From positions 118,010,516 to 118,074,515 of the forward strand of contig OY856187.1 in NCBI GenBank assembly GCA_963693315.1: DNA of 64,000 nt. The letters run 5' to 3'. Shown piece after piece: positions 10,560 through 21,900 of the stretch. The notes below the pieces were generated by a model. That model did not search any database and was not told the DNA's origin. It worked only from the letters and a program-made list of their open reading frames with translations. The DNA is from Diogma glabrata. Its lineage: Eukaryota; Arthropoda; Insecta; Diptera; Cylindrotomidae. Numbering within the stretch: position 1 is the first letter of the stretch; each line of letters opens with the position of its first letter. The translations under genes were made by a program, and so were the position numbers.

Positions 10560-13500
10560 AACGGTACTTTTTAGCACCATAAGACAAAAAATATTGGACC
10601 TTCAGTCCGTATTTTGCAATTGAACATTGAAGGCATAAGCAAGTCAAAAACTAAACATTTACAAAGATTATTAAAAGATTACGACATCGACGTTATAATT
10701 CTGCAAGAAACGCATGCAGCAGATGAAGCGCAACTTACCTCTAGAGGAAACATTGTTGGTTACAAATTAATTAGTGCTATTTACCATCAATCATATGGAT
10801 CTGCCACGTATGTTAAGTCAGAAATTCTGAACTGCACGCACGTAGTTACTTACACAGACGGACAACGATATACATCTTATTGTTGTTGACATATCGGACA
10901 CGAAAATTGTAAATGTATACAAGCCTCCAAATACAGGATGGCCAGCTGCTACTCTACCATTATTTCATCACCCAGCAATATACGCTGGTGACTTCAATAG
11001 CCATCACACTCAGTGGTCCTACTCAAATAATAATACCAATGGCGTGCAACTGACCGACTGGGCGGATGATAACAACATGTTCCTGGTATATGATGCGAAA
11101 GACTTGAAAACCTTTAGATCTGCAAGATGGCGAAGCGATTACAATCCCGACCTCTGTTTTTCCACAAAAAACGAACAACGTAACCCTATTCCAATATCTA
11201 GGGCTGTCTTACAAGGTTTTCCACGCTCTCAACATCGTCCAGTAATTCTGGAGGTAGGAATCCAAATTCCACTCGTTAACTCTACTCCTCAACCTAGATG
11301 GAATTTTAACAAAGCTGACTGGGCTAAATATAGGTTGAAGTTGGATGCAGTGATTCGTTGGATCCATCCTATTCCTAAAAATTACGATAGATTTGTTGGA
11401 GCCATCATCTCAACTGCAAAGCAATGCATCCCAAGATGCTTTCGTGAAGAATATATTCCTGGCTGGAGTAAAGAGAGCGATATATTATATGAGGAGTACC
11501 TTAGTAGTGGTGAGGCAGACGTGGCTGATGACTTAATATACTCACTGGACGCCGCGAGAAAACAAAAGTGGATTAATGGATTAACGCTGTTGAAAACATT
11601 GATTTTTCCCATTCAAGCAGGGAAGCATGGAGTCTCCTTCGGAAACTGGGTGGCTCAAACTCAATTACTCGTGCTAACAATGAAATAAATCCAGAGGACA
11701 TCGCAAATCACATAGTAAATATGTCTCGTTCTTCTATTAATCGCCTTCATAAGAGAACAATTAAACGCAAATTAAGAGAAATGAAGCGCAATTGCTCGTC
11801 TCCATCGAAGTATGCGAACTCTTTTAGTAGCGAAGAACTAGAATCAGTTTTGTCCCAAACACAAAACGGAAAAGCAGCTGGCTACGATGGCATTTTTCCT
11901 GAATTTCTTAAAAATGCTGGAAAAAATGTAAAACAGTGGCTAACTAAATTTTTCTCGAATGTCCTAGAAACCGGCAATCTACCAAAACATTTTAAGACTA
12001 CGAAAGTGATAGCGATACTTAAGCCAGGTAAACCATCCAATGAACCAGGAAGCTATCGCCCGATTGCCCTTTTGAGCACCTGCCATAAATTGCTAGAACG
12101 GCTCATATACAATCGTATTGCACCGATATTGAATGACCAGATCCCAGTCGAACAAGCTGGTTTTCGTCCCAATTGCAGTTGCACTGACCAACTGCTCGCT
12201 CTAACATCCTATATCGAAGCTGGGTATCAAAAACAATTCAAAACAGGCGCAGTATTCATCGATCTTACTGCAGCATATGACACGGTCTGGCGAATTGGGA
12301 TTATATATAAGCTGTTCAATGCAATGCCTTGTAGCACCATCTCGCGTTTAATTAACAACATGCTGAGTAATCGTGTATTCAAAGTTCATCTAAATAATTC
12401 CTGTAGTAGGTCTAAAATGCTTAACAATGGTTTACCACAGGGTTCCGTCCTGGCGCCATTACTTTTTAATCTGTACATTCATGACATTCCTGACACAACA
12501 TCAAAGAAATTTGGTTAAGCTGATGATTGGACCCTGGCCACTCAAAACAAAGACATGGGTGTTTTGGAGGATTTGCTCTCAACTGACCTAGCGATAATGA
12601 ATGACTATTTTCGAACGTGGTGCTTATTTCCCAATCTAAGTAAAACCGAGAGCTCCTGTTTCCACTTAAACAACAAACTGGCAAAACACGAACTATCAGT
12701 GTTATTTAACGGCACTGTTATTAAATACAATCAACAGTCAAAGTACCTGGGCATTACTCTCGATAGAACTCTTTCTTTTAAACTCCACCTAGAAAATACG
12801 TCACAAAAACTTAAAACGAGAAACAATATATTGCACAAACTTGGCAGGCTCTACATGGGGTGCTACTCCAGCTACCCTCTGAACAACTACTCTAAGTCTG
12901 GTTTACTCAGTGGCTGAGTATGGCGCACCAGTCTGGTTGAATAGCACACATACTCAAAAAGTTGACTGCCAGCTGCATGCCACGATGCGTACTATAAGTG
13001 GTACTATCAGATCCACCCCTTTACCTTGGCTCCCTGTGTTAAGCAATATCGCTCCACCTGCACTCAGACGCTCGCATGCTCTCATGCGTGAACATAAAAA
13101 GGTAACCAACAACATCACGTTACCCTTGCACGAATATTACGGTGACCACACTCGTTGTCGATTGAAGTCAAGAAAGCCTCCACATAAAACTGCCAGCAAC
13201 CTGCTGGCAACTGATTTTAATATCTTGGATGCCTGGGACACCTCCTGGCAACATTACAACACAACTGGCCTTTCTATTACTAACCCGACTTCTACCCAAC
13301 CTGGTTTCGATTTGCCACGTCATACCTGGACTACAGTAAACCGAATAAGAACGAATCATGGACGTTGTGCTGATTCTTTCTACAAGTGGGGCATTTCAGA
13401 GTCCCCTGAGTGTGACTGCGGCGCTCCACAACAAACTATAAAACACATTGCAACTGTGTGTCCAATTCGACGTTACAATGGCAACATCTCAGACATCCAT

Positions 13501-13755
13501 TTGGCAACTCCCGATGTAGTAGCATGGATAGACTCGCTCGATGTAAACATCTAATGTTCAAATGTACTGCCCATTGTTCAAATATTTTACTTTTTAATTT
13601 ACTTAAAAGACGCGCAATCAAATCGATTGTAAGTTCATTTAATGTGTATCCATGTTTTGTTTTAGGTAGATTTCATAGAAGAGTCTACCCATTTTTAAGT
13701 TTAATTTTAATGTGTCACAAAAAAAACCATACGCTAAATAAAAAAAAAGACCACG
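10560..13755 (+). mobile_element. Jockey-type LINE, ORF2 nearly complete, no ORF1
   Basis: One plus-strand element: endonuclease, reverse transcriptase, thumb region and C-terminal Cys/His motif in order, then a short 3' UTR ending in an A-rich tail (AAATAAAAAAAAAG near 13735). Upstream of 10560 there is no ORF1, so the copy is 5'-truncated at the start of ORF2. I see no clear target duplication. Confidence 0.8.
10605..13554 (+). pseudogene. LINE ORF2: endonuclease-reverse transcriptase with stop in the YADD motif
   Basis: The endonuclease starts at RILQLNIEGISKSK (about 10605), with catalytic-type motifs QETHA, GDFNSHHTQW and SQHRP (usually SDHRP). The RT has KAAGYDGIFPEFLK, SYRPIALLSTCHKLLERLIY, FIDLTAAYDTVW and GLPQGSVLAPLLFNLYIHDI. 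The catalytic box reads FG-stop-ADDW: TAC has become TAA at 12516-12518. The C terminus has ECDCGAPQQTIKHIATVCP, the Cys-rich motif of Jockey-like elements, and ends at 13554. Other breaks: a frameshift near 10870, one at 11650-11720 and one near 12900. The enzyme would nick DNA and reverse-transcribe its RNA; this copy cannot. Confidence 0.85.
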
Positions 13756-13759
13756 GGAG

Positions 13760-14240
13760 TACGTCACATGAATGAGGAGTATTCAATTAGCTGGATTTTT
13801 AGTAACCCAGTTTTATTTATGTTTTTCAAATTTAAAAAAAAATATTTAATTTTTTATTTTGTTTCTATTTTCCACATATTATCAAGAAATTTTGGCATAT
13901 ATGTATCATATTTTATAATATGATCTAATATATGATCTTATATGGTCTAAATATTCAACATTTGAAAAACCATAAAAGAAAATGTTGATCCAATTATAAA
14001 AAGCGTTTAATTCTTGAACGCATGTTGTTGTGGGATCTTTATCTTAAAAGCTCTCTATGTGTTGGTGTGACAGTGAAATATATTCTAATATGTTCCACTG
14101 TCCATTACACAACACTTCGTATTAAAACAAGTACTGCATTGATTTTTGAATATATTATCTTACATCATAATTTAATTTGAGGGTGCCATTTGCCTAATCT
14201 GCACCCGGCGCTGAAATAGCTTGATCCGGCACTGGTTACA
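13760..14240. other. AT-rich non-coding sequence
   Basis: Nothing recognised. Confidence 0.3.
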
Positions 14241-14490
14241 GTGCATGCACAATAAAAATACTTTTACTCATGAGATCCAAGTTTGTATGAAAATTTATTT
14301 TGAGAAAAAAAAAATTTATTCTCAAATTTATTTTTCTCAATGAAAAAGTTTAAAAATTCCTAACTTTTTCCTCATGATCAATAGAGAATGAGGCTAGCTA
14401 AATTTTAAAGCTTGGTGCTAATATTAAAAAAAATAAATAAATAGTTGCTCAAAACTCATGAGTAAAAAACTCATGCATTGTGCATGCACC
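14241..14490. repeat. small inverted-repeat element, about 250 bp
   Basis: Left end GTGCATGCACAATAAAAATA and right end CATTGTGCATGCAC are inverted, each followed inward by TACTCATGAG or CTCATGAGTAAA. MITE-like, without a clear target duplication. Confidence 0.5.
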
Positions 14491-14850
14491 GTTATAGTTT
14501 CGTTTTTCAATTTTTATTTTCTAATGACCGAGTCATTTTTTAGAAAAACACATTCAGATAAAACTTCTAGAAATAACGAAACACCATGTTTTTTGCAAGA
14601 ACTATATATTTTTTCATCTACTTGCTTTTAAATAAACTTTTTCTAATAGATCTAGATTTCTTTAGTCATATCGTTTTTTGTAGTATTTATATTGATATGT
14701 GTAAATGCCTACTATTAGAGGGATTTGTAAGTATTATTTTTGTTGTTTAATGACCGCCAGAGGCTTAGACAACAATTTTTTCATTTTTCATCATAATCCC
14801 CATATATTATATGTTTTAAAATAAAACTCTCCGGAGCGACTTGAGTGAAA

Positions 14851-15116
14851 CATAATATTTTTTTTTTATTTTAAATTGTAAAATCCAAATTCACTCAAAA
14901 TATTTTGAATAAATCAATTTTATTTAAAATAATCTTTAATAAATGTTTCGAAATTCAAAATTTCATCGACAGGTATTTTCGTACAATTGTACCTGTCGAT
15001 GAAATTTTGAATTTCGAAACATGTAGAAAAGATTATTTTAAATAAAATTGATTTATTCAAAATATTTTGAGTGAATTTGGATTTTACAATTAAAAATAAA
15101 AAAAAAATATTATATG
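14851..15116. repeat. near-perfect palindrome, about 125-bp arms
   Basis: Arms run from CATAATATTTTTTTTT to its complement and meet at a core of CGACAGGTA / TACCTGTCG around 14985. A hairpin-type MITE lying 490-760 bp beyond the stop codon of the decoy receptor, in the direction of its 3' UTR. Confidence 0.8.
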
Positions 15117-15608
15117 TTTTGTTTTATTTTCTTTTTAGTTACCTGAATTAGTCGTAGGCATAAACCATCAGTTGCAAGTTGATATGATATTTTAGTTAGG
15201 TAAATAATATCAGTTACAAATTAATCAACATTAAGTATTAAATATAGGTTTATTGTTACTGTCAAGTTATATAATAATAGTTATAGCTATCTCAAATAAC
15301 AAATCTCAAAACAAGCAAAAATGTAAATATATATTTTAATAAGGAGAATGGTGCTTACCAAAATAAATCAGTTTAATACATTAGTTCTCATATAATCACA
15401 GTTCTCAAAATTACAAAGAAATGTTGTTTACAAATAAATTAATATTTAATTTTTGTTTTATATGATATAAATAATAGAATTTTCAAAAAATATTTTTATA
15501 AACACAAAATGTAATTTTATAATTTTCTTAGTTAGCAAGACATTATGTAAAAGTTAAAATAAAAAAAATTAATATTAATATAAAAAAAACAACATATAAA
15601 TTTTTGTT

Positions 15609-15949
15609 TTAACAATGTTCGTCATTGCCAATCACAACTGCATCACAACAGCTACCTGATTTGACTGTTGTGAGTTGTTGAAATTCTCTTATTTTTGAAT
15701 CACATAAACTTGGATTCATTGCAAAGAATAGCGCGCCGGTACGTATTTCAGGAATTTTGCTCGACGCCATTATAGCTTCCAAATTTTCGTTGTACATTAA
15801 AAATAAAGCATATTTATTATTGTATAATTCTTTGCCACGAATAACTTTTAATGATCTCAATGTGTATAAATTTTTAGATTTGAAACCAATCACGGCTAGG
15901 TACCCATCAATTTCTTCAATTTCACCAAGATAAGTATCCAATGTCTTGC
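15609..15949 (-). CDS. decoy receptor exon 6 (rest of L2, terminal stop)
   Basis: Acceptor TTTAATAG before 15949. Encodes LGEIEEIDGYLAVIGF, LYTLRSLKVIRGKELY, ALFLMYNENLEAI and ALFFAMNPSLCDSKI, then a short tail with two adjacent Cys (SGSCCDAV) and GNDEHC-stop. In human INSR the equivalent tail (NNGERASC) continues into FnIII-1. Possible polyadenylation signals on the minus strand are weak (AATAAA near 15254; ATTAAA variants nearer). Confidence 0.8.
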
Positions 15950-18900
15950 CTATTAAAGTATATTATTCATCAATGAAATAGATAATAATAAACTGCTCAT
16001 AACTAACATTAACAAATATACTTACTTGCTATGAACACATCATATAGCAATGAAATTGAACCATTAATATGTGTGCATCCCTTAAGAGACTTTAAATCAG
16101 AAGAGGTATTTACAACAACTCCTGAACAAGTTTTATGTTTTGCATCTTTATCACCTTAAAATAAGCAAATTTATTTTAAAATATTATGCAAACTATTCCG
16201 TCCATAGACCACGAGAAATAGCAAGTGTTTCTCCCGATAAAGTTTATTATATGTTCATTAGTATTCCGGATGTAATATTAATTTAATTTAGGCATAACAT
16301 AAAATAGTTTAAGCTTTCTCTATCTCTTCATTTCAAATCGCTTTAGGTTAATTTTTTTTAATTTATAATGGAAAGCGCACACACGCTATTAAGAAACAAC
16401 AACGGAGCCAAACATATATGGATGAAACTTCTCAAGGTAAGTGTTATTTATTTTGATCTTAAAATTTGTTGCAATGGATTAAAAGTTACAAAATTACTTA
16501 ATAGAATCTTTGTGGAATTGAATGATGAATCGTAATAGTGTGTTCTTTCACGAATCTGGCGGTTATTTTTTTCATTTAATGCTTGAAATTGGATCAGTGT
16601 TGCTAGTTTGTAATCTTATTTTATTTTTATCGGCGAGTGAGACAACCCTACGTACTCCAGTCCAGTAGTTGAAAAATGTTCGCCACAATGTAGCTTTCTT
16701 GGATTTTCTCCCATACAGGAGAATTAGTAGCCGAGGAATCCGCAATAGTAGACTTCCAAAACCAGGGGCGCGTGATAGATTGGTCAATCCTGGGATAAGA
16801 CGAGATAAGACTTGAGATTAGCTCTGGCATCGTAATCCAAGGGGAAAGTCCAGGGACGCTATATTAAGGCCGAAAAGATCAAATACTAACTAAACAATTT
16901 AACTCTCCTTTCTTATTTTGTTTTAGAAGAAACAAAAATCGAAACAACGAACATGCGCAAACGATTGAAAACAAACGAGTAATTGGAATACAAGGTGGAA
17001 TTCCTGCGAAGACAAGAGCAGGGAAAGTTAAACACCGATCTGGAATAAACTGTTGCGGCAGTGACCTTATTAATCATCAAAGGGATCAAAGCAAGTTGTC
17101 GAATTACTAATGTAAAATAGAAACAAGAAATTATTTGGTAACACACACGCAGTTGACCTGCTAACAAAAATGAGAAACTATTTAAAAAATACGATGAAGT
17201 TGTTTGTTATAATAATTCGATAATGAAAAGAACTTTAATTTTTGGTATGTTTAGCGTTACACATTTTCCACATGTTTTAAAACATTTCACTAAAAAAATA
17301 TTACCACAATTCTCAACAGATTAAGGTCGAATGTCCGAATTAATAATTAATTTTTTTATGTATGGAAAGATGAGTTTGTGCTGATTTGCAAATTGTTTGC
17401 TAATTTTTGAGCAACGGGTGTGACAACCTCGCTTACAGCAACCATTTCCTGTTATTGGCATACCAGTTTAGTTGCATGCAACTGGCAATAGCAGTGAGAT
17501 ATTATTAGCCAAGTTAATATCGTTGTGGTGCTGGCGGATGAATTTAATTTAGTCAACTGTAACACTCTTAACTATGGCCGAGGTTAAGGCTCCATATAAC
17601 TCTATATGTGAACTTTAACCATTGAAAAGGACGAGCATCACTAAAGATGAATAAGCAGTATTTCACTACCTACAGTATAGTTAACAAGAAAAATCGCCCT
17701 AAATAAAACACAACTTTTCTTATGGGGTTTGACCAGCTGAACACGAATATCATATTCATTTGTTTAAGTTAGTTCTTGTTTTTGAGAAATTCGCGAAAAA
17801 ACAATTTTTTCGGTGAAAACAAATTTATTTTGGTTTTTGGATCTCATATTTTACAAAACAAACAAATACAATATATATTTATAAAACAAGTGTATAGTAA
17901 TTATCCTAACAAACTGAACTATTTTCTGTAAAAATCCATCAAAGATTTTGAAATTACACTCGAAAAAATTCACGGTGATTCACTTGAATAACTTGATGCA
18001 AACTGCAACAATATTTGTGTTTTTTAATTAAAAAAAAAGGAATTATAAGCTTCTTTAACTAAAAAATATTGCGACGCTGATGCATAGGCTGACTTCACCA
18101 CAGCTCTGGAAACATAGTGTTCTGGATATATAATGAGCTAATATCCATAAAATACTTTAATTAAAAGCTAACCAATATTATGGACTTCGTAGTTCTAATA
18201 ATAAAAATATTAAAGCAGGCAGTAGTATCCCAACAAACATAAATTCTGTTGTACGAGAAAAAGTAAAAAAAATTTTATCGGAAGTGACAAAGCGGAAGTT
18301 AGGATGCAGAACTGTTGTAAACCGTACTAAATGTGTATGTACCAAATTTCATCCAACTCGATTATCAGGTACAGAAGCTATTGAGCTTCCAAAATAACAG
18401 GTGCTTGGAGGACCCCCTACCACTTTGTTCACTATCGCTAAAAATAGCTAATCAGTTCCTTGCCATACATATTTGCATCTTTTTGCAAAGTGTAATCAAA
18501 ATTACTTAACGAACGAATGTTGTATGCTTCCAACAAACATTGAAACAATAAACAGGTGTTCGGGAGGACCCCACCACTTATCCCAATATTGTCCAAAAAC
18601 TAGTCAATTCTTTTTATCAATAAATTCTTTATTTTTTTTCAAAGTGCCATTAAAATTGATTAATGAATGAAATCTGTATGCTCCCAACAAACTTTAAAAA
18701 CCAAGTGTGAAAAGTCAGCAGTTGTATGGTAGATCCCCCGCCACTTTGATCAATGTGTCCCAAAAGATGATAATTATCTTCTTACACTAATTGAAACCTT
18801 TCCATAAGTTTTATCATAATCACTTCATTATTGTAGGCTGTAGTGTGCATAAAGATATTGAAAAAACTGCCAACAATTAAAAAAAATTTTTTTTACCGGA

Positions 18901-21900
18901 AGTAAAAAACTGGAAGTTGGGATGCAGAATTTTTGTAAATCGTACTAAATGCTTATGTACAAAGTTTCATCCAATTCGATTATCAGGTACAGATGTTATT
19001 GAGCTGTAAAAAAACAGGTGTATGGGACACCCCCCACTTTGTTCACTATCGCTCAAAAACTAATCAGTTCTTTGCCATACATGTTTGCATTTTTTTCCAA
19101 AGTGTCATCAAAATTGGTTCACGAACGAATGCTGTGTGCTCCCAACAAACATTGAAAACATGCTGACACAGTAAACAGGTGTTCGGGAGACCCCGTAGCA
19201 CTTATCCCAATATTGTCCAAAAACTAATCAGTTCCTTGTCATTTAAGTTTCCATCTTTTTCCAAAGTGTCATTAGAATTGATTAATGAATGAAGTCTGTA
19301 TGCTCCCAACAAACTTTAAAAACAAAGTGTGAAAACTCAGCATTTGTATGGTAGACCCCCCACCACTTTGATCAATGTGTCCCAAAACAAGATAATTATC
19401 TTTTGACACTAATTGGAACTCTAGTCCATAAGTTTCATCATAATCTCTTCATTATTGTAGGCTGTAGTGTGCATAAAGCCACTGAAAAAACTTCAAAAAA
19501 GTACAAACAAATTTTTTTTACCGGAAGTGAAAAACCGGAAGTTGGGATGCAGAACTACTGTAAACCGTACTACATACTCATGTACCAAGTTTCATCCAAT
19601 TCGCTTATCAGGTACAGAAGTTATAGAGCTTTCAAAAAAACAGGTGCTCCAGGGACCCCCCACCACTTTGTTCACTATCGCTCAAAAACTAATCAGTTCT
19701 TTGTCATACATGTTTGCATCTTTTTCCAAAGTGTTATCAAAATTCATTCACGAATGAATGTTTTATGCTCCCAACAAACATAAAAACTTTGTGGAAAAAA
19801 CCACCTGTTGTATGGTGGACCCCCCAACCCTTTATCCAATGTGCTCCAAAAGCTGATAAAATCTTTGTCATGTTATTTAAAAGCTTTTCGCAACGTTTCA
19901 TGAAAATCGATCGGTAATTGTAGGCTACAGTAGGGATAAACACCTGAAAAAAAAAAATTTTACCCGGAAGTGACAAACCGGAAGTTGGTATGCAGAAATA
20001 TTGGAAACCGTACTAAAACCTTATATACTAAGTTTCAATAAGATCATAGCTCGGGATCAGAAGTTATTCAAGATTTAAACTTAGAGGTGTTCGGGAGACC
20101 CCCCGCCATTTTGTCCAAATTTAAAATGAATCCAGATATTTTATTTTCAAGTGAACCTGTATCATTTGCAAAATTTCATCAAGATCCTATGCAGAAAACA
20201 CCCAACCCACCCACCCACCCACTCACACACCCACCCACCCACCCACCCACCCACCCACGCACACACAGACGTACACCAAATTTTTTTTTGGCTATTTAGA
20301 TAGAGGATGGTCCAAAACAAAAGAAAAAGTAAAATTTGGGGTATGTAAGATTTTTTTTTTCACGATAGATTGCATTACTTCACACAATTTAAAATTGTGG
20401 TGAAGTAAAAAGGAACTAGCTTCAAAAAATCAAAAAATTTGACAATCATTGTTTGTTCAAAATTTATGGCGTTGAATATGGAAAAATTTAAACAAAACCT
20501 GAACTTTGTTTTCAAATTTTTTCGAGTGTAACTTCCAGAATCCTTAATGCAAATAGCTCAGAATGTTTGTAGCATATTTACAATGCATTTTTTTCATTTC
20601 CATTGTTTTGCGTGAATATCTCAAATATAAGAGCTAATCTAAAAAAGTGAATATGATATTCGTGTTCAGCAGGTTAAACTCCATCAGAAAATTAGGGTTT
20701 TATCAAGGGAGACATCAAAATCTTAAAATTTGTAAACTAGTGTTATTGGTCTTAAAAGATATTTATATGTTGCTGCTACAGATGTAAAGGTAATGTTACG
20801 CATGTTAAAATTACTGGTAAAATTGGCAATATTGCGTAATTTTACTTAGGCTTTGTAAAATTGGTAAAATTCCAATAAAATTCCAAAAAAAATTTATTTA
20901 ATAAAATAGCGTCTTTGTTATTTTTTATGTAAAAGGAATTACAATATATAGTCGAGGCAATGAAGCACTAAAAAGGGTCAAAGTTCGGAATTCTTTAGAC
21001 TAAGACGGGGATCGGAATGCGGTTTTTTGCATTCGCTTTCAAAAATTATTTGTAAAAACCGTCCCTGTTTATTTTTTTGTAGAAACCCGAAATTGCATTG
21101 CTGCAGCCAAAAATGCATTCAAAAAATGCATTTTTTGAGACGACTTTTGGAAGATTAAAGAATTTTGTAAATAAGAGTCAGAACTGGCCCAAATCGGGTT
21201 CCCGAGGGTTTTCGAGGTCGCTGATCACGATTACGATGTTCAAATTGACCCACAGCCGACCTGGAGCTCCCTATTTTTTTTGTAGAAACCGGAAATTGCA
21301 TTGCTGAAGCCAAAAATGCATTCAAAAAATGCATTTTTTTAGACGGCTTTTGGAAGATTAAAGAACTTTTTGAGGTCGCTGATCACGATTATGATGTTCA
21401 AATTGACCGACCTGGAGCTCAGGAACGCCGATGAACGTCATCTCCGTGGGACTCTCCAGAAAATCACGCGGGGCAGGAGAGAAACTCGGCGGCCGGTTTT
21501 TTTTTGGGTCGCTGAATCCAAATATGGCATCGCGTACACCTCCCGGACACCTGGTACGCCCAAACCGGGATGCGGACGTCATCCCCTACAATTTTCTTGA
21601 CAATATCGACAAAAACAACCCGAAAATCATTGTAGGGGCGTTTTTTGGGGCGCTGAATCCAAATGCGCAGGAGATTATAATCTGATGACCTGTGGTTGCA
21701 GGAAGCACGGCCTCCCTTGCAATCTTGCCTGTAAAATTTGTGAAGGCTCAACTTGCAACAATACTGAAAGGTATTCAGTTGAAAACGATATTGCGGCAGA
21801 GAGAGGCCTTAGATGAGGAAGATTTTCCACTTATGAATACGTCAGTCGATGACAAAGAAAATGAGCAGACTAGCGATGTGTCACTTGATTAAGAATTTGA

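Larger units (their letters stand above)
17697..20709. mobile_element. 3.0-kb element with about 100-bp inverted termini and internal tandem units
   Basis: The left terminus (CCCTAAATAAAAC, GGGGTTTGACCAGCTGAACA, CGAATATCATATTCA) matches the complement of the right terminus (TGAATATGATATTCGTGTTC, GGGTTTTATCAAGGG) over about 100 bp at roughly 80 percent. No transposase is present. The interior from 18230 holds tandem units. It ends with a CCCA-rich tract (20200-20265). A non-autonomous DNA transposon is the best reading; no target duplication could be fixed. Confidence 0.65.

Noticed and set aside
1..15608. FnIII, transmembrane or kinase exons that would complete an insulin receptor
   Set aside because: None seen on the minus strand downstream of 15609; the stretch is transposons and AT-rich DNA.
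18473..20299. Open frames across the 620-bp tandem units
   Set aside because: Recur with repeat units, contain no domain, and are open by chance.
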